A stretch of DNA of 64,000 nucleotides, taken from assembly GCF_039534915.1 (NCBI RefSeq), contig NZ_BAAAWE010000001.1, positions 682,001 to 746,000 on the forward strand, in the 5' to 3' direction. Under the pieces are notes generated by a model. That model was not told where the DNA came from and did not search any database. It worked only from the letters and a program-made list of their open reading frames with translations. Each line of letters starts with the position of its first letter. Within the stretch, counting starts at the first letter, position 1. This document shows, piece by piece, positions 53,483-62,553 of the stretch. The DNA comes from Streptomyces roseofulvus. GTDB taxonomy: Bacteria; Actinomycetota; Actinomycetes; Streptomycetales; Streptomycetaceae. The translations under genes were made by a program, and so were the position numbers.

Positions 53483-55408
53483 TCAGAGCCGCTCGGTCGT
53501 GAGCTGGTGGAGGCGGAGGGCGAGGTGGATCTCCAGGGCGCTGGCGGGGGTGTTCCAGTCGGGGCCGAGGAGCTGGGCGACCCGGTCGAGGCGTTGGACG
53601 ACCGTGTTGACGTGGACGTGGAGGGCGTCCTTGGCGCGGGAGAGGCTGGCGCCCTGGTCGTAGTAGGCGTGGAGGGTGCGGACGAGTTCGGTGCCGCGCT
53701 CGGTGTCGTAGGCGAGGACGGGGCCGAGGACCCGCTCGACGTACGAGCCGATGTCGGCGCGGTCGCCGAGGAGGACGCCGATGAAGCCGAGGTCGGCGAT
53801 GTCGGCGCCCTCCCCGGTACGCCCGAGGGCGTGCAGGGCGGTGAGGCAGCGGAGGGCTTCGGCGTGGAGGGCGGCGTGGTGGTCCGGGCCGGTTCCGGGG
53901 CCGGCCGTGCCGACGGTGACGGGGGTGCCGAGGATCCGGGCGAGGTCGGCGGCGAGGCCGTGGGCGAGGAGGCCGGGGCGGTCGGTCGGCACGAGGAGGA
54001 CGGTGCGGCCGTGGCGGGTGCCGGCGAGGCCGCCGAGGCCGCGGACGACCCGGGTGGCCTCGGCGGCGAGCCGGGAGCGCGCGGCGGGTTCGCAGTCGAG
54101 GACGGCGACGGCGTGGGGCCGGGTGAGGTCGAGTCCGAGGCGCCGGGCGCGCAGGGCGAGGCTGCCGGCGTCCCAGTGGGCCGAGGACGCGGGGCCGGCG
54201 AGGAGGTCGTCGAGGAGTTCGCCGCGTACCCGGTCCTCGGTCTCGGCGACCGAGCGGCGGATCAGGAGGAGCATCGCGGTGACGAGCGCCGACCGTTCCA
54301 GGAGCCGGCGGTCCGCCTCGGACAGCTCACCGCGGCCGGTGAGGACGATGCTGCCGAGGGGTTCGGAGCCGGCGAGGACGGCGCAGGTCCAGACGCCGTC
54401 GGCGCGGACCGCGCGGCCTTCCGTGTGCGAGGCGGCGAGGCTCGCGGCGGAGGGGGCGACCGGTGGGGTGCCGACGCGGGCGAGTTCGCTGCCGTCGGTG
54501 TCGTGGACGGCCACTCCCCCGCCGAGCAGCGCCGCGATCTCGGCGGCGACCTCGTCGGTGCCGGCGCCGCGCAGGACCAGTTGGGAGAGCCGGTCGTGGG
54601 CGTCGGACGCCTGGTGGAGGGCCTCGCCGTGGGCGCGGGCGGTCGCGTTGGCGGCTTCGAGGCGGGCGAGGGCGCTGCGGGTCTCGTCGAGGCGGCGGGC
54701 ACTGTCGATGGCGACGGCGGCGTGGTCGGCGAGCGAGGCGAGGAGGGCGATGGCGTCGGGGGTGAACTCGCGCGGGGTGCGGTCCGCCGCGAACAGCACG
54801 CCGATGACCTCCTCGCCGAGGCGCAGCGGGACGCCGAGGATGCCGCGGAGCCCTTCCTCGGCGACGCCGTCGTCGATGGTGCCGGTGTGCCGGTAGCGGC
54901 GGTCGGTGCGGTAGTCGGTGCTGGCGTAGGGGCGGGCGGTCTGCGCGACCAGGCCGCCCAGGCCCTCGCCCATGCCGAGCCGCAGCTGCTGGAAGGCGGC
55001 GGAGACGGATCCCTCGGTGACCCGCATGAAGGTGTCCCGGGCCGCCGGGTCGTTGAGGGTGAGGTAGGCGACGTCGGAGCCGAGGAGCGTACGGGCCCGG
55101 CGGACGATGGCGCGCAGCACCGCGTCGAGGTCCCGCAGCCGGGCCAGGTCGCCGGCGGTGTCGTACAGCGCCACCAGTTCGGCCTCCCGGCGGCGGTACT
55201 GGTCGAGGACGCGTCGCACGGACAGGGCGACCCCGGTGGTCTCCTCGATCCACGCGAGGTCGGCGGGGGTCGCCCCGGCGGCCCGGGAGCGGGCGGGCTG
55301 GGCGGCGATGTCCTCGGCGGGGGCGTCGGCGGCGAGCAGGTCCAGCACGCGGCGTGCCGCCTCGGTGGACGCGGGCGTCCGGGCGTCGGTCGGGCGGCCG
55401 GTGGTCAT
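53483..55408 (-). CDS. GAF-domain PucR/CdaR-type transcriptional regulator
   Basis: 641 residues from ATG 55408. Residues ~70-240 contain a GAF domain (LVALYDTAGDLARLRDLDAV, LRAIVRRARTLLGSDVAYLT, GILGVPLRLGEEVIGVLFAADR, ALLASLADHAAVAIDSARRL). A coiled stretch and middle domain follow, and the C-terminal ~65 residues carry the PucR HTH (HAYYDQGASLSRAKDALHVH, VNTVVQRLDRVAQLLG). Such regulators often control catabolism of aromatic or other small acids. It is downstream of, and co-directional with, a metabolite:H+ symporter, with a terminator between them. Confidence 0.87.
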   Translation of the reverse strand: MTTGRPTDARTPASTEAARRVLDLLAADAPAEDIAAQPARSRAAGATPADLAWIEETTGVALSVRRVLDQYRRREAELVALYDTAGDLARLRDLDAVLRAIVRRARTLLGSDVAYLTLNDPAARDTFMRVTEGSVSAAFQQLRLGMGEGLGGLVAQTARPYASTDYRTDRRYRHTGTIDDGVAEEGLRGILGVPLRLGEEVIGVLFAADRTPREFTPDAIALLASLADHAAVAIDSARRLDETRSALARLEAANATARAHGEALHQASDAHDRLSQLVLRGAGTDEVAAEIAALLGGGVAVHDTDGSELARVGTPPVAPSAASLAASHTEGRAVRADGVWTCAVLAGSEPLGSIVLTGRGELSEADRRLLERSALVTAMLLLIRRSVAETEDRVRGELLDDLLAGPASSAHWDAGSLALRARRLGLDLTRPHAVAVLDCEPAARSRLAAEATRVVRGLGGLAGTRHGRTVLLVPTDRPGLLAHGLAADLARILGTPVTVGTAGPGTGPDHHAALHAEALRCLTALHALGRTGEGADIADLGFIGVLLGDRADIGSYVERVLGPVLAYDTERGTELVRTLHAYYDQGASLSRAKDALHVHVNTVVQRLDRVAQLLGPDWNTPASALEIHLALRLHQLTTERL

Positions 55409-55449
55409 GGCGCCTCCTCACGGGGGGATCGGTGGGCGGGTGCGGTCGT

Positions 55450-55491
55450 GGCCCGGTCCGTCGTCCTCCCCCGGGGACGGCGGACCGGGCC
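55450..55491 (-). terminator. Strong nested hairpin after the symporter gene
   Basis: GGCCCGGTCCG (55450-55460) pairs exactly with CGGACCGGGCC (55481-55491), and CGTCC/GGACG pair inside. It lies 14 bases past the symporter stop. Confidence 0.85.
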
Positions 55492-55504
55492 GGGTGGCCT
55501 CGGG

Positions 55505-56881
55505 TCAGGCGCGGTCGCCCGCGGCGACGGCGGACGGGGTGGCGGCCGGTTCCTCGTTCCGGCTGCGGGTGAGGTCGCGGCCGAGGGTCTCGCGGGTGAC
55601 CGCCACGGTGATCGTGGTGACGACGGCCGCCGCGCAGAGGTAGACCGAGATCGGGGTGGAGGAGCCGTAGTCCTTGAGGAGTTCGACCGCGATGATCGGG
55701 GCGAGCGCGCCGGCCAGGATCGAGGCGAGCTGGGAGCCCATCGAGGCGCCGGAGTAGCGGACCTTGGTGTCGAACATCTCGGAGATGAACGCGGCCTGCG
55801 GGCCGTACATCGCGCCGTGCAGCAGCAGTCCGGCGGTGACGGCCAGCGTGATCACCACGAACGACTTCGAGTCGACGAGACCGAAGAAGACGAACGCCCA
55901 CACCGCCATGCCGACCGAGCCGATCAGTGTGACCGGGCGCCGGCCGATCCGGTCGGACAGCGCGCCCCACATCGGGATGGTGACGAAGTGGACGGCCGAG
56001 CCGATCAGGACGGCGTTCAGCGCGGTGCTCTTCGACAGGCCCAGGTGGGTGGTGACGTACACGAGGAGGAAGGAGGTGAGGATGTAGTACGAGATGTTCT
56101 CGCCGAAGCGGGTGCCGATGGCGGACAGCACGTCACGCCAGCTGCGCTTGAACACCTCGACGACCGGCGCCTCCTCCTTCGCGCCCGCCGCCGCGGCCGC
56201 CTCGGCCTTCGCCTGGGCCTCCAGGAAGACCGGCGACTCGGAGACCGACACCCGGATCCACAGGCCGATCATCACGAGCAGGCCCGACAGCAGGAACGGG
56301 ATGCGCCAGCCCCAGGACTGGAAGGCGGCGTCCGACTGGACGGCGGCCAGCAGCGACAGGACACCGGTGGCGAGCAGGTTGCCGCCGGGAGCGCCGGCCT
56401 GCGGCCAGGACGCCCAGAAGCCGCGGTGCTTCTCGCCGCCGTGCTCGGAGACGATGAGGACGGCGCCGCCCCACTCGCCGCCCAGCGCGAAGCCCTGCAC
56501 GAGGCGGAGCACGGTCAGCAGGATCGGCGCCCACACGCCGATCGCCTCGTACGTGGGCAGCAGGCCCATCGCGAAGGTGGCGCCGCCCATCATGAGCAGG
56601 CTCAGCACGAGCAGCTTCTTGCGGCCGATCTTGTCCCCGAAGTGGCCGAAGACGATGCCGCCGAGCGGGCGGGCGGCGAATCCGATGGCGTACGTGACGA
56701 ACGCGATCAGCGTGCCCACCAGCGGGTCGGCGCTGGGGAAGAACAGCGTGTTGAAGACGAGCGCGGCGGCCGATCCGTAGAGGAAGAAGTCGTACCACTC
56801 GATGGTGGTGCCGATGAGGCTGGCGGCGACGATGCGCTTGATGGATCCGGGGGACGTGGGGGCGGGTCTTGCGGCGGCCAT
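55505..56881 (-). CDS. MFS metabolite:H+ symporter (MHS family)
   Basis: 458 residues from ATG 56881. Twelve membrane segments. The MHS family starts with ASLIGTTIEWYDFFLYGSAA, carries GGIVFGHFGDKIGRKKLLVL (MFS A-motif loop), RLVQGFALGGEWGGAVLIVSEH and the mid-loop repeat LSDRIGRRPVTLIG. Members import organic acids such as alpha-ketoglutarate, shikimate or protocatechuate; the substrate here is unknown. The downstream PucR-type gene may be its regulator. Confidence 0.9.
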   Translation of the reverse strand: MAAARPAPTSPGSIKRIVAASLIGTTIEWYDFFLYGSAAALVFNTLFFPSADPLVGTLIAFVTYAIGFAARPLGGIVFGHFGDKIGRKKLLVLSLLMMGGATFAMGLLPTYEAIGVWAPILLTVLRLVQGFALGGEWGGAVLIVSEHGGEKHRGFWASWPQAGAPGGNLLATGVLSLLAAVQSDAAFQSWGWRIPFLLSGLLVMIGLWIRVSVSESPVFLEAQAKAEAAAAAGAKEEAPVVEVFKRSWRDVLSAIGTRFGENISYYILTSFLLVYVTTHLGLSKSTALNAVLIGSAVHFVTIPMWGALSDRIGRRPVTLIGSVGMAVWAFVFFGLVDSKSFVVITLAVTAGLLLHGAMYGPQAAFISEMFDTKVRYSGASMGSQLASILAGALAPIIAVELLKDYGSSTPISVYLCAAAVVTTITVAVTRETLGRDLTRSRNEEPAATPSAVAAGDRA

Positions 56882-57253
56882 GTGCACCACTTCCGAGCGA
56901 GTGACGGGGACGTGTTCGTGTCGCCACACCGTAGAAACCCGCTGGTCACGCGTGTATGTGGCTGCACACCATAGTTCGGGTGCTGGGAGTGCGGGCGACC
57001 ACCATGCGCAGGTTCTCCGAAGCAGACGAACACATTCCGGACAGCGGTTTGCACCTGCCACCGGAGGGTGTCAGATATGACTTCCTCTGCCCCGGTTTGA
57101 CGACGGGGTTCTCACTCCGGTGCTGGTTCGGTGCTGACTGCGGAGCGTTGAGCCCGGGGATTCGGACACGGATCGGATGGCCATGGGTGAGCAGACGCGT
57201 GTGGCCGACGGTCTCCGTCGAGGACTGCCGGTCTCACGTCTCATCGACCGGCG
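56882..57253. other. 372-bp gap upstream of the symporter, no gene recognised
   Basis: This contains the minus-strand symporter promoter. 56941-57060 is relatively AT-rich for this genome. No family features, clear operator or RNA gene were seen. Confidence 0.4.
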
Positions 57254-57511
57254 TCAGGCGGCCGCCAAGAGCGCGTCGAACCCCAGGGGAGGAGTCAGCT
57301 CAGCCTCCCGGGTGAAGACGGCGTCCGTGAGGTTCCTCAGCCGCCCCAGCCACTCGGCCATGTCCGACACGGGCACGCCCTTGGAAGGACCGGCCGAGGC
57401 GACCTTGGCCCTCTCCGCAGGTGGGCAAGCGGTCAACCGGTTCCACGCACAGATCCGGGCCTTCGTCGAGCAGGTCGTCCCTCGAGTCCTGGCGAGCCCC
57501 GCGCGAACCAC
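57254..57511 (-). pseudogene. Short gene fragment of unknown family
   Basis: A minus-strand frame (GTG 57511 to stop 57254) ends with VPVSDMAEWLGRLRNLTDAV and FTREAELTPPLGFDALLAA, which look like real protein with good codon bias. The first ~45 residues look like out-of-frame noise. Probably the tail of a deleted gene between the STAND operon and the symporter. Confidence 0.35.
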
Positions 57512-57595
57512 GGTGCTCGACCACCCGAGTCACCAGCCTCGTCCCAGCCGCCCTCACCTTGCGTCTGACCAGCTCAGAGCGAGGACGGAAAAGGC

Positions 57596-60538
57596 TCACA
57601 GCACTACTGTCCGCGTGCGCAGGCCCCAGCGGAGACGTCGGGCCTCACGTCGGCTGGCACGCGCCTCGTGGCGCAGGCCGGCCGCTTTCTGGCGGGCGGC
57701 CAGCATGTAGAGGTGGTCGATGAGGTGACCGCGGTACTGTCCGGGGTCCGATGCCGCGAGTTGCCGGTCGGCCTCCACGGCGCGCTCGAACGCTCCGACG
57801 GCCTCCAGCCGTCGGTCAGCCCGCCCATGTGCCAGACCGATCAACACGTAGGTGTTGCTGAGCAGGTACCGGTGCCCTGTGCCGTAGGGGATCATGCGCC
57901 GGTACAGATCGGCGATCTCCTCCAGCAAGGGGATCTCAGCCGCGCCTTCCCGCCGCAGGGCGGCTTCGAGGCGAGGCAGGAGATGGGCGCCGTATCCACG
58001 CGCGTCGTGACGGGCGATGTGACGGAACACCGCCAGTTCCACGGCGTCCACGACCTCCTCCCACTCCTGACGGTGATACTCGACGTGAGGGAGATGGCGG
58101 CTGGAGGCAGGCGGCGCGTAGGCGAGCTGGTTCGCCTCGTCCCGTACCGTACGGGCGGCCGAGTGACGGCCCGCCGCCTCAAGCGCGTCGGCGTGGACAC
58201 GCAGGGACTGGACGAGGTCGTCCGTCAGCGGGAACGGATTCGCTTTGGCCCGCCGCCGGTTGATGTCCACCGCGCGGGCACTCGCCCCCACCGCCCACCT
58301 TCGCCAATCGACCTCGGACAGCATTTCCGGGCTCATTCTCAGCAGGAAACGTGCCAGGTTGGTCAGGGCGGTCGACAAAGGACCCTCGCGTACAGGAAGC
58401 CCCTTGCGGGTTTTGCGGTCGAGGAGGAGGACCGCCGCGTGCGTCGCAGCGAGGGCGGCCGGTTCCCTCAACGCTGCCATCAGGGTGACACCGACGTTGA
58501 GGAACTGGAGACCCAGCGTGTCCTCGTAGACCCCGGGATGCTCATGGACGAGTTGGGTGACCAGTTCCAGCGCCTCGGTCTGCGCGCGCAGTGCCTCCAT
58601 GTCCCGTCCGCACTGGCGCAGTACGGCCGCGTGGCCGGCAAGGGCGTCGGACAACCAGTAGCGCTGATCGTCCTGGTGGTGGATCCGTGTCGGTCTGCGC
58701 CTGAGCTCGACCGCGCGGCGGCCCGCCTCCTCCGCCTCCGGCAGCCGGTCGAGGTGGTTGAGAAGACCGCACAAGCTGTGCAGTGCCCTCGCGAGGTCCG
58801 GCGTGAACACCTCCGCATGCCGCGCCGCCAGGGTCTCGTACAGTGCGACGGCCTTCTCGGTGGCTGCGAGCGCCTCCAGCAGCCGTCCGGCCCCCGTCAG
58901 CGCGAACGCGAGCGACTCGTACGCCGCGGCGTGCCGGTCCGGGTCGTCGGAGGTCGCCGTCCAGTGGGGGAACAGTCGTTCCACGAGGGCGGTACGGGGT
59001 GGGTCGAATTCGGCGCTCTCGTGCCTGGGCAGCTCTGCCTCGATGTCCTCCAGCAGCTTGGTGTCGATGTCGTCGAGGGCCAGCAGGGTGCTGAGCGCCG
59101 GCCCCCCGGCGGCCGCGGCGAGCCAGGGGGCCTGCCGCAACAGCGGGTACACATGGCCGTGGCGCAGATGCGGCCAGCGCGCGGCCGAGGCGGCCAGGAA
59201 GGTCAGCGCCCGCGGTGCCCACGGCGCCGGCCGCTCGTGCGGGCCGTGTGGCAGCAGCGTGCCGAGGACCGCTGGGGCCCACGGCGCGGACGGGTAGGCG
59301 GTCTCCGCGGTGTGCCCGGGGAGGGTGAGGGCGAGGAAGTCCTCGGCGAGCCGGTCGGGCAGCAGCGGCTCGAAGACGGCGCCCCGGTGGGGATCGGCAG
59401 GCGGATAGCAGACGGTGTGGTCCGCGACGGTCCGCTCGGCGGAGTGCGTCACGGCCGGAGCGTTCGCGGCCACGCGGCTGACGACGTCGAGAGCGGTCTG
59501 CCGGGGAAGCGGTCCGGTGAGGGTGGCGGCGAACACCGTCCGGTTCATCACCTCGGGCGCAGTGGCCCACACTCGCCCGACCGCGGCCGAGCGGCGGCCC
59601 GCGTCCTGGGTGTGGAGCCGGGTCCAATGCGCCCTCTCCCGGTTGAGGAGGTACGTGACCAGGAACGCGGCGTCCGTGGGCGGGGCTTCACCTCTCACCA
59701 GCGCGTCGACCGCCACCAGGGCGGCCATGTGGACGCTGAGCGTCAGCCCGAAGTCGTCGTCCTCCAGGGGCATCGGCGGAGGCACCCGCGCGGCGAAGGC
59801 CGGACCGTGCTCCGCTTCGTGGACGGCGGCGAAGGCGTCACGGGCGGCGCGGAACATCTCCGCCCGGAGTCCGCTGCCGTCCCCGCCCGGCAGCGGACCG
59901 AGGAGCCGGGTGGAGGTGGCGGCCTGCACGTCGCTGAGCGTGGCCTGCACGGCCGGCCACATGTCGGAGGAACGGGCGAGCATCAGCACACGAGTCGGCA
60001 GAGCCGGCCGGTGAAGCAACCGGTTGCTCAACATCCAGGTCAGGTGCGGCAGGGGCCAGTGGTCGGCGTAGTCGACGACGAGGAGGAGCCCGGGGGCGCC
60101 GTCGGTCCGCAGGTCGACGCTCTCGTCTGCGGTCGGCGGAGCCAGCACGTTGCCGGGTCCGTGGACCGCCCTGACCACCTTCCAGCCGTCGGCGAGGGTC
60201 TCCCGCGCGAAGGCGGCCGCGAGACGGCTCTTGCCCTGCCCTCCGGGACCCTGCAGCCACCGGACAGCCAGTCTGCGCCCCGAGTCGCGCCAGGCACGCA
60301 GGTCGGCGAGCTCCTCGGCCCGCCCCGTGAACGGCACGATCTCGTGCCGGGCGCTGAGCATGCGGCTGGGCAGCTCGCGCAGCCACTCCGGATCGGCTTC
60401 CGGAACGGCACGCCAGTTCTCCAGGACGTAGACAGGCAGTCCGTCCACGTAGACATGGATGTCACCGTCGACCACCGCGTACGCGAAGCCGCCCTCGGCG
60501 CTGACGTGCTGGCGTGCGGATGGGTCCCGACCGCTCAC
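57596..60538 (-). CDS. STAND-type P-loop NTPase with C-terminal tetratricopeptide-like repeats
   Basis: 980 residues from GTG 60538, overlapping the upstream stop by four bases (GTGA). Residues 10-30 are QHVSAEGGFAYAVVDGDIHV, a short motif also found at the end of the partner protein. Residues ~65-450 form a P-loop NTPase: PFTGRAEELADLRAWRDSGR, Walker A GPGGQGKS (97-104) and Walker B LLLVVDYAD (151-159). The C-terminal half is helical repeats (ATEKAVALYETLAARHAEVF, EEAGRRAVELRRR, VGAFERAVEADRQLA), like TPR-containing STAND proteins that act as sensors or oligomerising switches. It probably senses a trigger through the repeats and signals to the partner. Related architectures occur in bacterial defence; function unproven. 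Confidence 0.8.
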   Translation of the reverse strand: MSGRDPSARQHVSAEGGFAYAVVDGDIHVYVDGLPVYVLENWRAVPEADPEWLRELPSRMLSARHEIVPFTGRAEELADLRAWRDSGRRLAVRWLQGPGGQGKSRLAAAFARETLADGWKVVRAVHGPGNVLAPPTADESVDLRTDGAPGLLLVVDYADHWPLPHLTWMLSNRLLHRPALPTRVLMLARSSDMWPAVQATLSDVQAATSTRLLGPLPGGDGSGLRAEMFRAARDAFAAVHEAEHGPAFAARVPPPMPLEDDDFGLTLSVHMAALVAVDALVRGEAPPTDAAFLVTYLLNRERAHWTRLHTQDAGRRSAAVGRVWATAPEVMNRTVFAATLTGPLPRQTALDVVSRVAANAPAVTHSAERTVADHTVCYPPADPHRGAVFEPLLPDRLAEDFLALTLPGHTAETAYPSAPWAPAVLGTLLPHGPHERPAPWAPRALTFLAASAARWPHLRHGHVYPLLRQAPWLAAAAGGPALSTLLALDDIDTKLLEDIEAELPRHESAEFDPPRTALVERLFPHWTATSDDPDRHAAAYESLAFALTGAGRLLEALAATEKAVALYETLAARHAEVFTPDLARALHSLCGLLNHLDRLPEAEEAGRRAVELRRRPTRIHHQDDQRYWLSDALAGHAAVLRQCGRDMEALRAQTEALELVTQLVHEHPGVYEDTLGLQFLNVGVTLMAALREPAALAATHAAVLLLDRKTRKGLPVREGPLSTALTNLARFLLRMSPEMLSEVDWRRWAVGASARAVDINRRRAKANPFPLTDDLVQSLRVHADALEAAGRHSAARTVRDEANQLAYAPPASSRHLPHVEYHRQEWEEVVDAVELAVFRHIARHDARGYGAHLLPRLEAALRREGAAEIPLLEEIADLYRRMIPYGTGHRYLLSNTYVLIGLAHGRADRRLEAVGAFERAVEADRQLAASDPGQYRGHLIDHLYMLAARQKAAGLRHEARASRREARRLRWGLRTRTVVL

Positions 60539-60972
60539 GCCGGGGCGTCCCCGGAGGCCGGCTGGTGGTGGACGTGGATGCTGCTGCCGGGGCCCTGTGC
60601 CCCGAACGCGGCACCGCCCGCGCGAGCGACGACGTGCTGGGACCACGTGTCCCCCTCCCGAGGCGCGGTGTCGTCCCCGACGAGGGCTCGCAGTTCCTCG
60701 GCGGCTTCGGGGTGGTCCCGCAGGAGTGCGGCAAGCCTGCGCGCCCAGGGGCGTACCAAGTCATCGCGCACACCGTCGGCGTCGTCCCCCTCGCCCAGGA
60801 CGAGTTCGGCGTCACCGTCCAACTGGGCGCGCACCACCGCACCCTGGTCTTCGTCACGGCACCGGAACAGGTCCACGACACGGTCCCGAGTGCCTTCCCA
60901 CACACTGGTGGCCATCGCGGCCACGACAGTGGTGGCCCCCGTCATGGCCAGGATCGTCATCGGGTCGGACAT
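60535..60972 (-). CDS. Small membrane-anchored partner of the STAND NTPase with C-terminal QHV-GG-IHV motif
   Basis: 145 residues from ATG 60972, with GGAGG five bases upstream; a GTG at 60987 is an alternative. Residues 5-24 (MTILAMTGATTVVAAMATSV) form one hydrophobic helix. A charged helical region follows (RPWARRLAALLRDHPEAAEE), then residues 112-136 with QHVVARAGGAAFGAQG and SSIHVHH. This last segment mirrors the N-terminus of the NTPase encoded next. The gene pair is translationally coupled. I infer a membrane effector or anchor activated through homotypic motif pairing. No enzymatic domain is recognised. Confidence 0.65.
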   Translation of the reverse strand: MSDPMTILAMTGATTVVAAMATSVWEGTRDRVVDLFRCRDEDQGAVVRAQLDGDAELVLGEGDDADGVRDDLVRPWARRLAALLRDHPEAAEELRALVGDDTAPREGDTWSQHVVARAGGAAFGAQGPGSSIHVHHQPASGDAPA

Positions 60973-61489
60973 CAGGGCCTCCGTCACTCACTGCTCATGC
61001 TCGTATCCGTAGTGAATCGCATCCGTCCCGTGCTGATGGGTGAAACAGGCCAATCACCTGGGCCCTCCTCCGTCGAAACGGCGACGGGTCGTGGGATCAG
61101 CCGGGAAACAGAACGGGCAGTGATCTGCGGAGACCGCCTGAAGGTCGTTCGTCCGCGGGCCCCGCGACAAGGCCGCCTGGTTCGCCTTCGGCCGCTGCGG
61201 CGACGAGCCGACGTGCCCAGGACGGCCCTCAGATCCACTCGGTGGCGAGGCTGGGGCAGCGCTGCTCTCCGCGCCCGTGGGGCTGGGCCCCGCCACGGCG
61301 CGTGGGCGGCTGTCTCCCGGTCCTGCCTCCCGCCTCGCAGGGAGGGTCCGGCGAACGAGTATGGCTGCCCCCGCGTGCAGCTCTGCTCCCTGCACCCGCG
61401 GGGATCGTCCCGCGTCGGTGGCGCGGGCGGAGGAGATCGCGGCGACCGCGTCGGGGCCACCGCCCCGAACGGCGGCGCGCAGCCCTCGG
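60973..61489. other. ~500-bp region upstream of the STAND operon, no gene recognised
   Basis: The first ~120 bp are comparatively AT-rich and should hold the minus-strand promoter of the STAND operon. The rest, to the broken formate dehydrogenase, shows only Arg/Pro/Gly-rich shadow frames. Confidence 0.4.
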
Positions 61490-62175
61490 CGACCCTGGCG
61501 ATCACTTCGTCCCAACCGGCGGGGCTGAGGACACCGTTCTCACGGACCAAGGGCTCGGTGAGACGTTCGGCCGACTCGAGGTATCCGTAAGCGAAACGGC
61601 CCTTGACGCAGGCGTAACCCCGGTTGACGGGGCCGTCCCCGGAGGGCAGCACGGAGGCAACTCGGTCCTCGCGGACGACGACGTCGAGGGCGCAGCCGAC
61701 CCCGCAGTAGCCGCAGATCGTGCGTACGCGGTCGGCGGGGGCCCGCCGGGAGGTGAGGCCCCGGCCGGGGCCCGGCTGGGTGATAGCCCCCGTGGGGCAG
61801 GTGTCGACGCAGCCGCCGCAGGACACGCAGTCGGAGGTGGCCCAGGGGCCGCCGGTTCCCGGGGCGACGACCGTGTCGGCACCGCGGCCGGTGAGGGTGA
61901 GCGCGAACGTGCCCTGGACGTCGGAGCACATCCGAACGCAGCGGCCGCACACGATGCACAAGTCGCGGTCGAGATGGACGTACGGATGGCTGTCGTCCCG
62001 CCCGCGCGTGGAACCGCCGGCGGCCGCCTCCGCCGGGATCCCCAAGACCCGGCACCCCTGGGCGAGTTCACTGTGCGCGCTGTCGGCGAGTGCGTGGGGC
62101 GGGAGTGCCGCGGCGATCAGGCACCGCGTCCCGGCGCAGGGTCCGCAGGCCCTCGTCGGCGGTGTCGACGCATCC
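61490..62175 (-). pseudogene. Formate dehydrogenase alpha-subunit fragment, truncated both ends and frameshifted
   Basis: Reading down the minus strand: GCVDTADEGLRTLRRDAV, a one-base slip near 62120, then LIAAALPPHALADSAHSELA, LDRDLCIVCGRCVRMCSDVQ and SDCVSCGGCVDTCPTGAI (two 4Fe-4S clusters), RVRTICGYCGVGCALDVVV (molybdoenzyme 4Fe-4S domain) and GYACVKGRFAYGYLESAERL, ending at AGWDEVIARVAEG. The molybdopterin-binding body and the N-terminal 2Fe-2S part are absent. The fragment abuts the plus-strand permease remnant at ~62170. Confidence 0.8.
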
Positions 62176-62469
62176 TGCGGGCCCTCGGCTTCCGGGCGCG
62201 GACCCTGCAGCCGTCCTTCCTGGGGGAAAGCGCCTTCGTCGCGGTGGCGGGAAATCGTGCTCGGATCCCTGCCGGGCGTGCTGACGACCTGGCTGATGAA
62301 CCGGAACAGCGCAGCATTCGAAAGCCTCGAAGGAGGGTTCCCGGTCGAACGGGCCAGCGTCGGCGGCCTGGCGGCGGCCACCTTCGTCGCGTCGCTCCTG
62401 GCCACCATCGGACCAGCACGGCGCGCGGCGGCCATCCGCCCGGCCCTCGCGGTCCGCGTCACCGAATGA
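62168..62469 (+). pseudogene. C-terminal fragment of an FtsX/MacB-type ABC permease, frameshifted
   Basis: The plus strand reads RRILRALGFRARTLQPSFLG and ESAFVAVAG in one frame, then, after a slip near 62250, GSLPGVLTTWLMNRNSAAFE, SLEGGFPVERASVGGLAAAT and FVASLLATIGPARRAAAIRP ending in TGA 62467-62469. These are the last extracellular turn, final membrane helix and 'PARRAAAIRPALA' tail of FtsX-like permeases. The 5' part is missing; it starts where the formate dehydrogenase fragment ends. Confidence 0.75.
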
Positions 62470-62553
62470 CGGGCAACCCAGGACAGTTCATCCGGCCCAC
62501 TCTATGGTGAGGCGCCGCCGTCACGACATCCCCTTCTCAGCGCACCGCCATCG

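Noticed and set aside
53321..56974. A 1217-residue plus-strand open frame
   Set aside because: It is antisense to the PucR regulator and the MFS symporter, with low-complexity composition.
57668..61012. A 1114-residue plus-strand open frame over the STAND operon
   Set aside because: The minus strand has Walker motifs, coupled starts and ribosome sites; the plus-strand translation lacks any domain.
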